Shown: positions 10,921 to 19,480 of the stretch, in pieces | How positions within the stretch are numbered: the first letter of the stretch is position 1 | How the letters are laid out: every line of letters begins with the position of its first letter | NCBI RefSeq assembly: GCF_004346185.1 | Contig: NZ_SMAI01000005.1 | Span: 1-64,000 of the forward strand | Reading direction: 5' to 3' | Length of the DNA: 64,000 nt | Source: Aquabacter spiritensis | GTDB taxonomy: Bacteria > Pseudomonadota > Alphaproteobacteria > Rhizobiales > Xanthobacteraceae | Made by a program: the position numbers and the translations under genes | Notes under the pieces: generated by a model | What the model was told of the DNA's origin: nothing | The model's database searches: none | The model's input: the letters and a program-made list of their open reading frames with translations, nothing else

Positions 10921-11889
10921 ATGGTCACGCGGCGCACGGTCCTGGCGGCGGGCGCCTGCGCCCTGCTTCTGTCGGCCTCCAAGCGGCTCGACGCCGCCCC
11001 CGCCTTCGAGGTGGAGGAGGTGCCGTGGCGGGACGGCGGCCTGGTCGGCACCTTCGCCGCGGCGCGCCATGGCCCGCGCGAAGGACCGGCGGTGCTGCTC
11101 ATCGCCGGATCCGGCCCGACGGACCGCGACGGCAACGGCCCCGCCATCACCACCGACCTCTACCGCCAGATCGCCCTCGGCCTCGCCGGCGCGGGCTATC
11201 GGGTGCTGCGCTACGACAAGCGCGGCGTCGGCGCCTCCCATGCGCTGGTGCGGCGCGAGGAGGATCTGCGGTTCGACCAATATGTCGACGACGCGCTGGG
11301 CGCGCTCGCCAGCCTGAAGCGGCGGGCGGACGTCGAGGAGGTGTTCCTCGCCGGCCACAGCGAGGGCGCGAGCGTCGCGATCCGCGCCGCCGCCCGCGCG
11401 AATGTGGACGGCCTTGCCCTGATGGCCGGCCCCGGCCGCCGGCTGGACCAGATCCTCGGCGATCAGTTCCGGGCGATGAACCTGCCCGATTCCATGCTGC
11501 ACAAGGCGCTCTCCATCCTCTCGACGGTGGCGGCGGGCGGACGGGTGGAGGAGGTGCCGAAGGCGCTGCGCATGGCGTTCCGGCCCTCGGTCCAGCCCTT
11601 CCTCGCCTCAGAGATTGCCGTCGACCCGGCGCGCGAACTCGCCCGGCTCTCGACCCCGACGCTCCTGGTCCAGGGCACCCACGACCTCCAGGTCGGCGCC
11701 GCCGATCTCGCGGCCCTGCAACGCGGCCGGCCCGACGCGCAGGTGGTGACGCTGCCCGGCGCCAACCACATCTTCAAGGACGCGCCGCCCGACCGCGCCG
11801 CGAATTTCGCGCTCTACCGCGACCGCCGCGCCCCGCTCCATCCCGGGCTCCTGCCCGCTCTGGTGAAGTTCATCGAGGGTCAGGCCTGA
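10921..11889 (+). CDS. alpha/beta hydrolase, probably exported
   Basis: A serine hydrolase of 322 residues. The N terminus MVTRRTVLAAGACALLLSAS has a twin-arginine-like pair and a hydrophobic core, so export to the periplasm (possibly by Tat) is likely. The fold is shown by AVLLIAGSGPTDRDGNG (oxyanion region), the nucleophile elbow GHSEGA, and the C-terminal Asp and His regions (VQGTHDLQV, LPGANHIF). The substrate is unknown; an ester or peptide is plausible. It follows the Trm112-like gene closely. Confidence 0.82.
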   Translation: MVTRRTVLAAGACALLLSASKRLDAAPAFEVEEVPWRDGGLVGTFAAARHGPREGPAVLLIAGSGPTDRDGNGPAITTDLYRQIALGLAGAGYRVLRYDKRGVGASHALVRREEDLRFDQYVDDALGALASLKRRADVEEVFLAGHSEGASVAIRAAARANVDGLALMAGPGRRLDQILGDQFRAMNLPDSMLHKALSILSTVAAGGRVEEVPKALRMAFRPSVQPFLASEIAVDPARELARLSTPTLLVQGTHDLQVGAADLAALQRGRPDAQVVTLPGANHIFKDAPPDRAANFALYRDRRAPLHPGLLPALVKFIEGQA

Positions 11890-11899
11890 CGGGCTGGGC

Positions 11900-12691
11900 T
11901 TAACGCCCCTCTGTCTCGGCCTGGTGGGCGGCGATGGCGCGCTTCATGATCTTGAAGGTCGCGGGACGCCGGTCGAGGCAGCGCGAGACCGGTCCCGCCA
12001 CCACGACGGACAGGGCGCGGTCGGCGATCCGCAAGGGAAGCGACACGCCGGCCAGATCTGGGATGAATTCGGACTGGCTCTGGTGGTAGCCGCGCTCCTG
12101 CGCCGCGCGCAGCTCGCCTTCCACCATCTCGGCGCTGGTCGGCGTCGTGTCCGAATAAGGTTCGAACGCCATCTTCCGATAGACCGCCTGGCGGGCCTCC
12201 GGGGTCAGCTGCGCCAGCAGCGCGCGGCCGACCGAGGCGGCATAAGCCGGGATCCGGTCGCCGACCTGGACATGGTAGCGCACCGGATGGGTCGATTCCT
12301 CGACATGCATGAACATCACATAGCCGCCGCTGAGGGCGGCGATGGCGGTGGTCTCTCCGGTCTCGCGTGCGATCTCGGCGGCGATCTGGCGGGCGATTTC
12401 GGGCAGGGGCTCGGCGTCCGAGATCTTCTGCACCAAGGTCAGCCAGCGCGGGGTCGGATAATAGCCCGCGCGCGGCCGTGGCTCGTAGAGATAGCCCTTC
12501 TCGACGATGGTCCCGACCAGATTGAAGGTGCTGGAGCGCGGCCAGCCGAGATCGTCGGAAATCTCCGCCAGCGTCGCCGGCCGCTGCCGCTCGGAAAAAT
12601 ATTCCAGCAACTCCAAAACGTTGGCAGCCTGCTTCACACTCATCTGACACTCTGCCCGGCCCGTCTCGGCCGCCTGCGTCTCGCCTGTCAT
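11900..12691 (-). CDS. IclR family transcriptional regulator
   Basis: A DNA-binding regulator of 263 residues. The N-terminal winged helix (SVKQAANVLELLEYFSERQ, then LAEISDDLGWPRSSTFNLV) is followed by the IclR effector domain with VGRALLAQLTPEARQ and a final HQAETEGR. The start could also be ATG 12643 (247 residues), which begins directly at the helix-turn-helix. It diverges from the binding-protein gene at 12831, and a 41-bp inverted repeat lies between them, so it probably controls the 12.8-17.6 kb catabolic genes. Confidence 0.9.
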   Translation of the reverse strand: MTGETQAAETGRAECQMSVKQAANVLELLEYFSERQRPATLAEISDDLGWPRSSTFNLVGTIVEKGYLYEPRPRAGYYPTPRWLTLVQKISDAEPLPEIARQIAAEIARETGETTAIAALSGGYVMFMHVEESTHPVRYHVQVGDRIPAYAASVGRALLAQLTPEARQAVYRKMAFEPYSDTTPTSAEMVEGELRAAQERGYHQSQSEFIPDLAGVSLPLRIADRALSVVVAGPVSRCLDRRPATFKIMKRAIAAHQAETEGR

Positions 12692-12734
12692 CGTTCTAGA
12701 CGAGGACTGCGGCGCTTGCGAGCCGCTTGACACT

Positions 12735-12775
12735 AAATTCCTGTGTGTGTCTTATAAAGTTCTGTACAGGAATTT
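12735..12775. promoter_or_regulatory. inverted repeat, probable IclR operator
   Basis: Two perfect 10-bp arms, AAATTCCTGT (12735-12744) and ACAGGAATTT (12766-12775), face each other across 21 bp. The right arm is also part of a near-palindrome TTCTGTACAGGAA. A TTGACA (12727-12732) overlaps the left side and a TATAAA-like box (12753-12758) lies between the arms, although the 20-bp spacing is long. The position in the divergent gap suits a regulator of both genes. Confidence 0.6.
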
Positions 12776-12830
12776 TAAGACGGGCGCAGCCGATGCCCGA
12801 CCGCAACAAAAAATCACCGGGAGGATCATC

Positions 12831-14057
12831 ATGCCGTCTCCTCGCACGGGGGCCACCCTGGCCCTCGCCACCTGCGCCTGGCTCGCCCTCACCCCCGCCT
12901 TCGCGGACACCGTCCCGGTCAAGATCGGCGTTCTCGCCGACATGTCCGGCATCTTCTCCGACATCGGCGGCAAAGGCGCGCTCGAGGCCACCCTGATGGC
13001 GGTGGAAGACTTCAAGGCGCTCCCCGAGGCCAAGGGGCTCACCATCGACGTGGTCTCCGGGGATGCGCTGAACAAGCCCGACGTCTCCAGCAGCATCGCC
13101 CGGAAATGGTTCGATTCGGAGGGGGTGGACGTGCTCGTCGATCTGCCGACCAGCGCCATCTCCCTCGCCATTGCCCCGCTGGTCCAGGAGAAGAACAAGG
13201 TCGCGCTGTTCACCGCGTCGGGGACCTCGGACCTCAGCGGCAAAGCGTGCACCGCCAATTCGGTCCATTGGACCTACGACACCTGGGCGCTGGCCCACGG
13301 GACGGCCGATGCGATCACCCGCGGCGGCGGCAAGACCTGGTTCTTCCTCACCGCCGACTTCGCCCTCGGCCACGCGCTGGAGCGCGATGCCGGCGCCGTC
13401 GTGGTCGCCGATGGCGGCAAGGTGGTCGGCAATGTCCGTCACCCGACCGACACCAAGGACTTTTCCTCCTATCTCCTGAAGGCCCAGGCCTCGGGCGCGC
13501 AGGTGGTGGCGCTGGCCAATGCCGGCGGCGACACCATCACCGCGATCAAGCAGGCGGCCGAATTCGGCATCGTCGAAAGCGGGCAGAAGCTGGCCGGCAT
13601 GCTGCTCTTCATCTCCGACATCCATTCCCTCGGGCTGAAGACCGCGCAGGGCCTGCAGCTCACCACCGGCTTCTACTGGGACCAGAACGACCAGACCCGC
13701 GCCTTCGGCAAGCGCTTCGCGGCGCGCAGCAATGGCCGCTTCCCCTCGATGAACCAGGCCGGCGCCTATTCCGCGGTGCTCGCTTATCTCAAGGCGGTCG
13801 CCAAGACCGGTTCCGCCAAGGACGGGGCCGCGGTGGTCACGGCGATGCGCGCCGCCGGCACGTTCGACGACCCGCTGTTCGGCAAGACGCATCTGCGCGC
13901 CGACGGCCGCGTCGTGCATCAGATGATGCTGGTGCAGGTCAAGAAGCCGGCGGAGTCGAAGGGGCCGTTCGATTACTACACCATCCTCGCCACCATCCCG
14001 CCGGACCGCGCCTTCCGCCCGATCGCGGACAGCGACTGCCCGCTGGTGAAGAAGTAG
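12831..14057 (+). CDS. ABC transporter substrate-binding protein, branched-chain amino acid type
   Basis: A periplasmic type I binding protein (LivJ/HAAT-like) of 408 residues. It has a Sec signal peptide (TLALATCAWLALTPAFA) and the mature start VPVKIGVLADMSGIFSDIGG, typical of this family. ATG 12831 has GGGAGG at good distance; the open frame further upstream is not needed. No permease or ATPase lies nearby, so it must use components from elsewhere or serve as a sensor. It heads a run of aldehyde dehydrogenase, SDR and CoA-transferase genes, which suggests uptake of an organic acid or aromatic-type substrate. Confidence 0.88.
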   Translation: MPSPRTGATLALATCAWLALTPAFADTVPVKIGVLADMSGIFSDIGGKGALEATLMAVEDFKALPEAKGLTIDVVSGDALNKPDVSSSIARKWFDSEGVDVLVDLPTSAISLAIAPLVQEKNKVALFTASGTSDLSGKACTANSVHWTYDTWALAHGTADAITRGGGKTWFFLTADFALGHALERDAGAVVVADGGKVVGNVRHPTDTKDFSSYLLKAQASGAQVVALANAGGDTITAIKQAAEFGIVESGQKLAGMLLFISDIHSLGLKTAQGLQLTTGFYWDQNDQTRAFGKRFAARSNGRFPSMNQAGAYSAVLAYLKAVAKTGSAKDGAAVVTAMRAAGTFDDPLFGKTHLRADGRVVHQMMLVQVKKPAESKGPFDYYTILATIPPDRAFRPIADSDCPLVKK

Positions 14058-14178
14058 CCGCCCCGCGGTCCCCGCTTTCCCCCGCTCGCCGCCGCGCACC
14101 CGACGCGCGGACGGCCGGCGCATGCCCGGTCGAGACCGGGCGGCGCCACGCCGCCGACAGCCCTCTTCAGGAGCGGAC

Positions 14179-15684
14179 ATGACCTCTGCACGCCCCGCCG
14201 CCGCCCCGCTCGCCCGCTACGACCAGCTCTTCATCGACGGCGCCTTCGTGGCGCCGGAGGACGGGTCCCTCGTCGAGAGCATCGATCCCGCCACCGGCCG
14301 CCCGTGGGCCGTGGTCGCCTTCGGCGGCCGGCGCGACGTCGACAAGGCGGTCGCCGCCGCCCGCGCCGCGCTCGCCGGCCCGTGGGGCCGCATGCCGGGG
14401 CACGAGCGGGCGGCCCTGCTGCGCCGCTTCGCCGACCTCTACAAGGCGCAGGCGCGGGAGCTCGCGATCCTGGAAACCCGCGATTCCGGCCGGGCCTTGC
14501 GCGAATCCCTGGCGGATGTCGGCGGCCATTCCAACGCCTATCATTGGTGGGCCTCCCTCGCCGACAAGGCCGCGGGCCGCACCATCCCGTTCGACGACAG
14601 CGTCCACGCCTTCACCTCCCGCGTGCCGGTCGGCGTGGTCGGCGCCATCACGCCCTGGAACGTCCCTTTGATGGCGGCGTGCTGGAAGCTCGGCCCCGCC
14701 CTCGCCGCCGGCTGCACGGTGGTGCTGAAGCCGGCGGAGCAGACGCCGGTCACCTCGCTCGAACTCGGGCGGCTGTTCGCGGCCGCGGGCTTCCCGCCGG
14801 GCGTCGTCAACATCGTGCCCGGCACCGGAAAGGACGGCGCGGGCGAATATCTCGTCGCCCATCCCGACGTCGACAAGATCGCCTTCACCGGCGAGGGCGC
14901 GACCGCCAAGACCATCCTGCGCGCCGGCGCCGAGACCATGAAGCGGTTCACCTTCGAACTCGGCGGCAAGTCGCCCCACATCCTGTTCGCCGACGCCGAT
15001 CTCGAACAGGCGCTGAACGCCGCGACCAATTCCGCCTGGACCCTGTGCGGGCAAAGCTGCGCCCTCGGCTCGCGGGTGCTGGTGCAGCGGCCGGTCTACG
15101 ACCAGGTGGTGGCCGCCTTCGCGGCCCGCGCCGGCCGCGTGCGGGTGGGGCCGCCGCTGGACGAGGCGACCCATATGGGGCCGCAGGCCCATGCCGAACA
15201 GCTCGCCAAGACCCTGTCCTATATCGAGACCGGCACCGCCGAGGGCGCGCAGCTCGTCACCGGCGGACACCGGCTCGCCGGACCCGAGCATGCCGGCGGC
15301 TATTTCGTCGCGCCGACCGTGTTCGCGGGCGTCTCCAATGCCATGCGCATCGCCCGCGAGGAGATTTTCGGACCGGTCGCCGCCTTGATCCCGTTCGACG
15401 ACGAGGAGGAGGCGATCGCCATCGCCAACGATACCGCCTACGGCCTCACCGCCGGCCTGTGGACCTCCGATGTCGGGCGCGCCCACCGCGTCGCCAGCCG
15501 CATCCGCGCCGGCATGGTGTGGGTGAACACCTATCGCTTCATCCGCTGGTCGACGCCGTATGGCGGGTTCAAGGCCAGCGGCTGGGGCCGCGAGAACGGC
15601 ATCGAAGCGCTGGATTCCTACCTCGAGACCCGCACCACCATCGTCAGCACGACGGGCCGCTTCCCCGACGCCTATGCCAATTGA
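14179..15684 (+). CDS. aldehyde dehydrogenase family protein
   Basis: An NAD(P)-dependent aldehyde dehydrogenase of 501 residues. The cofactor-binding TPWNVPLM and the catalytic glutamate in FELGGKSPHI are present, and the nucleophilic cysteine sits in GQSCALGSR. The family-typical EIFGPVAALIPF and a C-terminal PYGGFKASGWGRE are also present. ATG 14179 follows CAGGAGCGG. It is followed at 25 bp by an SDR gene, so aldehyde oxidation is probably one step of the pathway encoded here. The physiological aldehyde is unknown. Confidence 0.92.
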   Translation: MTSARPAAAPLARYDQLFIDGAFVAPEDGSLVESIDPATGRPWAVVAFGGRRDVDKAVAAARAALAGPWGRMPGHERAALLRRFADLYKAQARELAILETRDSGRALRESLADVGGHSNAYHWWASLADKAAGRTIPFDDSVHAFTSRVPVGVVGAITPWNVPLMAACWKLGPALAAGCTVVLKPAEQTPVTSLELGRLFAAAGFPPGVVNIVPGTGKDGAGEYLVAHPDVDKIAFTGEGATAKTILRAGAETMKRFTFELGGKSPHILFADADLEQALNAATNSAWTLCGQSCALGSRVLVQRPVYDQVVAAFAARAGRVRVGPPLDEATHMGPQAHAEQLAKTLSYIETGTAEGAQLVTGGHRLAGPEHAGGYFVAPTVFAGVSNAMRIAREEIFGPVAALIPFDDEEEAIAIANDTAYGLTAGLWTSDVGRAHRVASRIRAGMVWVNTYRFIRWSTPYGGFKASGWGRENGIEALDSYLETRTTIVSTTGRFPDAYAN

Positions 15685-15709
15685 CCGCACGATCCGGAAG
15701 GACAGATCC

Positions 15710-16480
15710 ATGCGTCTCGCCAACAAGCTCGCCGTCATCACCGCCGCCGCCTCCGGCATGGGCCGCGCCGGGGTCGACCTGTTCCTCCGGGAAGGCGCGC
15801 GCGTCGTCGCCATCGACATCAACGCGGCCGCCCTCGCGACCCTCGCGCAGGACATGGCGGCCAAGGGGCACACCGTCGAGACCGTGGTCGCCGACCTCTC
15901 CCGGCCCGACGAGGTGAAGCGCGCGATCCACGTCGCGGCGGACCGGCTCGGCGGCATCGACGTGCTGTGGGCGCATGCCGGGACGCCGGGGCCGGCCGGG
16001 GTGGAGGATCTCGACCTCGCCGCCTACGACCAGGCGATCGCGCTCAACGTCACCTCCGCCACCCTGTCGGCCGGCGAGGCCATCGGCCATATGCGCGCGC
16101 GCGGCGGCGGCGCGGTGGTGTTCACCTCCTCGGTCTCGGGCCTCGTCGGCTCGATGTTCAGCCCGGTCTATTCGGCGGCGAAATTCGCCGTGGTGGGCCT
16201 CACCAAGTCGCTCGCCCAGCGCTTCGCGGCCGACGGCGTGCGGGTGAACGTGGTCTGCCCGGGCCTCGCCGACACGCCGATGAAGCTCGGCTTCACCGGC
16301 CGCTCCGGCGATCCCGCCGAGGCCGCCGCGAACCAGGCCCGCATGCTCGCCGCGGTGCCGATGGGCCGGCTGTGCAAGGCCGAGGAAGTCGCCCATGCGG
16401 CGCTCTGGCTCGCCTCCGACGATGCCGGCTTCGTCACCGGCGTCGCGCTGCCGGTCGACGGCGGCTTCACCGCCCGCTGA
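15710..16480 (+). CDS. SDR family oxidoreductase
   Basis: A classical short-chain dehydrogenase of 256 residues. It has the cofactor motif TAAASGMGRAG, the catalytic serine in FTSSVSG, the YSAAK tyrosine/lysine pair, and the C-terminal GVALPVDGGFTAR. ATG 15710 follows GGAAGGA. It lies in the same unit as the aldehyde dehydrogenase (25 bp gap) and the CoA-transferase (44 bp gap). It probably oxidises or reduces a hydroxy/keto intermediate; the substrate cannot be named. Confidence 0.92.
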   Translation: MRLANKLAVITAAASGMGRAGVDLFLREGARVVAIDINAAALATLAQDMAAKGHTVETVVADLSRPDEVKRAIHVAADRLGGIDVLWAHAGTPGPAGVEDLDLAAYDQAIALNVTSATLSAGEAIGHMRARGGGAVVFTSSVSGLVGSMFSPVYSAAKFAVVGLTKSLAQRFAADGVRVNVVCPGLADTPMKLGFTGRSGDPAEAAANQARMLAAVPMGRLCKAEEVAHAALWLASDDAGFVTGVALPVDGGFTAR

Positions 16481-16524
16481 CCGGCGCGCCGCGCCCGATC
16501 CCCGCCGCTCCAGGGAGGCCATCC

Positions 16525-17589
16525 ATGGCCGGACCGCTCGCATCGCTCAAGGTGCTCGATCTCAGCACCGTCATCGCCGGCCCCTATGCCGGGCACATCC
16601 TCGGCGATTTCGGGGCGGCGGTGATCAAGATCGAGCCGCCGGAGGGCGACATCATGGGGGCGGCCGGCCCCGCCCGCACGCCGGGACGCGGCGCCGCCTT
16701 CCTGAACTGCAACCGCGACAAGGAGATCCGCCGGCTCGATTTGAAGGATCCCGGCCGGCGGGCGGAGTTTCTCGCTTTGGTCGCGGACGCCGACGTGCTG
16801 CTGCACAATATGCGCATGGCGGCGGCGGAGCGGCTCGGGCTCGGGCCGGAGGCGATGCGGGCGGTCAATCCGCGGCTCGTCTATTGCGCCATCGTCGGCT
16901 ACGGCCAGGACGGTCCCTATCGCGACCGGCCGGCCTATGACGACGTGATCCAGGCCGAGGCGGGCTGGGCCGAGCTCCACGCCCAGACCGGCGACGCGCC
17001 GCGTTACGCCCCCACCATCGCCGCCGACAAGATCACCGCCCTCTACGCCGTCGCCGCCATCACGTCCGCTCTGACGGCACGCGCCGCGACCGGCTTGGGG
17101 GCGACGGTGGAGGTGCCGATGTTCGAGGTCCTGACCGCCTTCCTCGCGGTCGAGCATCTGGCGGGGCTCACCTTCGTGCCGCCGCTCGGCGGCAGCGGCT
17201 ATGCCCGCGTGCTCTCGCCCCACCGTCGGCCCTACCGCACGGCGGACGGCCATATCAGCGTCCTGCCCTATAGCGCGCGCCACTGGCGCAGCTTCTTCGA
17301 GGCCGTCGGCCGGGACGATTGGGCGCGCGACCCGGCGCTCGCCGCCGATGCCGAGCGCGCGGCCATGATCGGCATTCTCTATGCCCGCCTCGATGCCTGC
17401 CTGCCGGAGCGCACCACCGCGGACTGGCTGGCTTTGCTGCGCGCGCTGGATATTCCCTGCGCCCCGGTCAACAGCCTCGACGCCCTCCTCGAGGACGCGC
17501 ACCTGAAGGCGGTCGGCCTGTTCCAGAAAGAGGACCATGCCACCGAGGGCCCGCTCCTGCGCGTGCGCTCACCCATCCGCTTCGGCTGA
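16525..17589 (+). CDS. CaiB/BaiF family CoA-transferase, short at the C terminus
   Basis: A class III CoA-transferase that moves CoA between carboxylic acids. The N-terminal LKVLDLSTVIAGPYAGHILG and GAAVIKIEPPEGD are family hallmarks, and the catalytic aspartate is in the AADKITALYA segment. ATG 16525 follows AGGGAGG. At 354 residues it is some 30-45 shorter than usual: the protein ends at VRSPIRFG, just where relatives continue with a LGEHT-type tail. Its last 21 bases overlap the end of the convergent AraC gene. It may still work, but a recent truncation is possible. Confidence 0.88.
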   Translation: MAGPLASLKVLDLSTVIAGPYAGHILGDFGAAVIKIEPPEGDIMGAAGPARTPGRGAAFLNCNRDKEIRRLDLKDPGRRAEFLALVADADVLLHNMRMAAAERLGLGPEAMRAVNPRLVYCAIVGYGQDGPYRDRPAYDDVIQAEAGWAELHAQTGDAPRYAPTIAADKITALYAVAAITSALTARAATGLGATVEVPMFEVLTAFLAVEHLAGLTFVPPLGGSGYARVLSPHRRPYRTADGHISVLPYSARHWRSFFEAVGRDDWARDPALAADAERAAMIGILYARLDACLPERTTADWLALLRALDIPCAPVNSLDALLEDAHLKAVGLFQKEDHATEGPLLRVRSPIRFG

Positions 17590-18489
17590 CGCGGGGACGG
17601 TGCGCGCGAACGCGCCGGGCGGGCGACCGACATGGCGGCTGAAGGCGGTGCTGAAGGTGCTCGCCGAACCGTAGCCGACCCGCCGCGCGACATCGTCGAG
17701 CGACAGCGTCCGGCGGCGCAGAAGATCCTTGGCGAGCGCCATGCGCCAGGCCAAAAGATATTCCATCGGCCGAAACCCGACGGTGCGGGCGAAGCGCGCG
17801 AAGAAGGTGGAGCGGGACAGGCCCGCCGCCTTGGCGAGGTCCTCGACCGTCCAGCCCCGCTCGGGATCGCCGTGCATCTGCCGCAACGCGTCGGCGATGC
17901 GGGGATCGGCGAGGCCGCGCAGCAGGCCCGGCGGGACCGCGAGGCCGGGCGCCGCCCGCAGGGCTTCGATCAGCAGCACCTCGACGAGACGCGCGAGCAC
18001 CAGATCGCGGCCGGCCCGCCGCCCCTCCGCCTCGTCGCCGAACAGGCGCACCAGGAGCGCGAGGCGATCGTCGCCATGGATGTGGATCATGGCGGGCAAA
18101 AGCGACACGAGAAGCGCCGCGTCGGGGGACTCGAACATGAAATAGCCGCCGCGCAGGCGGACGTCCGGCGGACCGTCGAGGGTGCCGTGGCGAACCTCCC
18201 CGTCCGCAGCCGGCGCGGTCCTGGGATCGATGCGGCGCACCGGGGCCGGGCCGAACCCCGACAAAGTGAAGGCCGGCGTCGCGGGCAGGAGCACGAAATC
18301 CCCCGCCTCCAGGGTCACCGCCGGCGCGCCGGAGACGGCGAGACGGCACCGCCCCGCGATCACGGCGCAGAAGCCGGGATGCCCGAACTCGGAATAGCGC
18401 ACCGCCCAGCGTCCGGCCCCGGATATCCCCTTGGACATCACGGCACGCGGCCGCAGGAGCGCGATCACCTGCGCAAGCGGATCTGCCAT
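17569..18489 (-). CDS. AraC family transcriptional regulator
   Basis: A 306-residue regulator with an N-terminal cupin-like effector domain (AVTLEAGDFVLLPAT) of the AraC-cupin type and a C-terminal double helix-turn-helix (WTVEDLAKAAGLSRSTFFARF and DVARRVGYGSASTFSTAF). It diverges from an SDR gene, a common arrangement in which the AraC protein activates the neighbouring reductase. Its 3' end overlaps the CoA-transferase gene by 21 bp, convergent. Confidence 0.9.
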   Translation of the reverse strand: MADPLAQVIALLRPRAVMSKGISGAGRWAVRYSEFGHPGFCAVIAGRCRLAVSGAPAVTLEAGDFVLLPATPAFTLSGFGPAPVRRIDPRTAPAADGEVRHGTLDGPPDVRLRGGYFMFESPDAALLVSLLPAMIHIHGDDRLALLVRLFGDEAEGRRAGRDLVLARLVEVLLIEALRAAPGLAVPPGLLRGLADPRIADALRQMHGDPERGWTVEDLAKAAGLSRSTFFARFARTVGFRPMEYLLAWRMALAKDLLRRRTLSLDDVARRVGYGSASTFSTAFSRHVGRPPGAFARTVPASAEADG

Positions 18490-18518
18490 TCGGACTCTCG
18501 CAAATGAATTAGCGACGC

Positions 18519-18530
18519 ATCATCGATGAT
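18519..18530. promoter_or_regulatory. palindrome in the AraC/SDR divergent gap
   Basis: ATCATCGATGAT is a perfect 12-bp palindrome, followed 7 bp later by another GATCATC. It sits in the roughly 95-bp gap between the two divergent starts and is a candidate regulator site. Confidence 0.35.
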
Positions 18531-18584
18531 CGTCCAGATCATCCCGCTATCCTCGCGGTGTCAATCACAGAGAGACACGCGCCA

Positions 18585-19331
18585 ATGAAGACCGTCCTGA
18601 TCACCGGCTGCTCGTCCGGCTACGGGCTCGAGACCGCCCGTCACTTCCACGCCCACGGCTGGCACGTCGTTGCCACCATGCGGGTGCCCCGGGAGGACGT
18701 CCTGCCCCGCTCGGACCGGCTGCGCGTGCTGCCGTTGGACGTGACCCGGGCCGAGAGCATCGCGGCGGCGCTCGACGCCGCCGGGCCGCTCGATGCGCTG
18801 GTCAACAATGCCGGCATCGGCGTGGTCGGCGCGTTCGAGGCGACGCCGCTGGCGCATGTGCGCGCGGTGTTCGAGACCAATACGTTCGGCGTCATGGCGA
18901 TGACCCAGGCCGTGATCCCGCACTTCCGCGCCCGCAGATCGGGCGTCGTGGTCAATGTGACATCGAGCGTGACGCTGGCCCCCATGCCGCTGGCGGCCGC
19001 CTATACCGCGAGCAAGCAGGCCATCGAAGGCTTCACGGCATCGCTCGCCCACGAACTCGGGCATTTCGACGTCCGCGTCAAACTGGTGGAGCCGGGCTAT
19101 GCCCCGACCACGCGCTTCGCCCACAATTGCGGGGTGCGGGTCGAAGATCTGATTCCGGAAGCCTATGCCGCCTTCGCCGCGCCGATCTTCGCCGGCTATG
19201 CCAAGCCGGCTCTGGTGACGACGGAGGCCGACGTCGCCGAAGCCGTGTGGCAGGCGGCGAACGATCGCTCCGGCCGGCTGCGTTTCCCGGCAGGCGCCGA
19301 CGCCGTGGCGCTGGCGGAGGTCCGCGCTTGA
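18585..19331 (+). CDS. SDR family oxidoreductase
   Basis: A 248-residue short-chain dehydrogenase. The cofactor motif is TGCSSGYGLETA, the NNAGIG motif is present, the catalytic serine lies in VTSSV, and the active site has YTASKQA. The pattern SSGYG and the long C-terminal part match the atypical ketoreductase-like group often paired with AraC regulators. ATG 18585 was chosen over an upstream GTG at 18558 because the family N terminus begins MKTVLITGCSSG. Substrate unknown. Confidence 0.9.
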   Translation: MKTVLITGCSSGYGLETARHFHAHGWHVVATMRVPREDVLPRSDRLRVLPLDVTRAESIAAALDAAGPLDALVNNAGIGVVGAFEATPLAHVRAVFETNTFGVMAMTQAVIPHFRARRSGVVVNVTSSVTLAPMPLAAAYTASKQAIEGFTASLAHELGHFDVRVKLVEPGYAPTTRFAHNCGVRVEDLIPEAYAAFAAPIFAGYAKPALVTTEADVAEAVWQAANDRSGRLRFPAGADAVALAEVRA

Positions 19332-19480
19332 CCGAGACTGCCGCGCGGCGCAGCCGGGAGCCGGGCGCGCCGCCGCCGGCCCGAGGTCACATGGCGTCGA
19401 AGCCCGACGACGAGCAGGCGGGGCACACGGCCCCCGCCTTCGGCAGCGTCGGGCGCTCGGCCGCTCCCGCGCGCCCCCGC

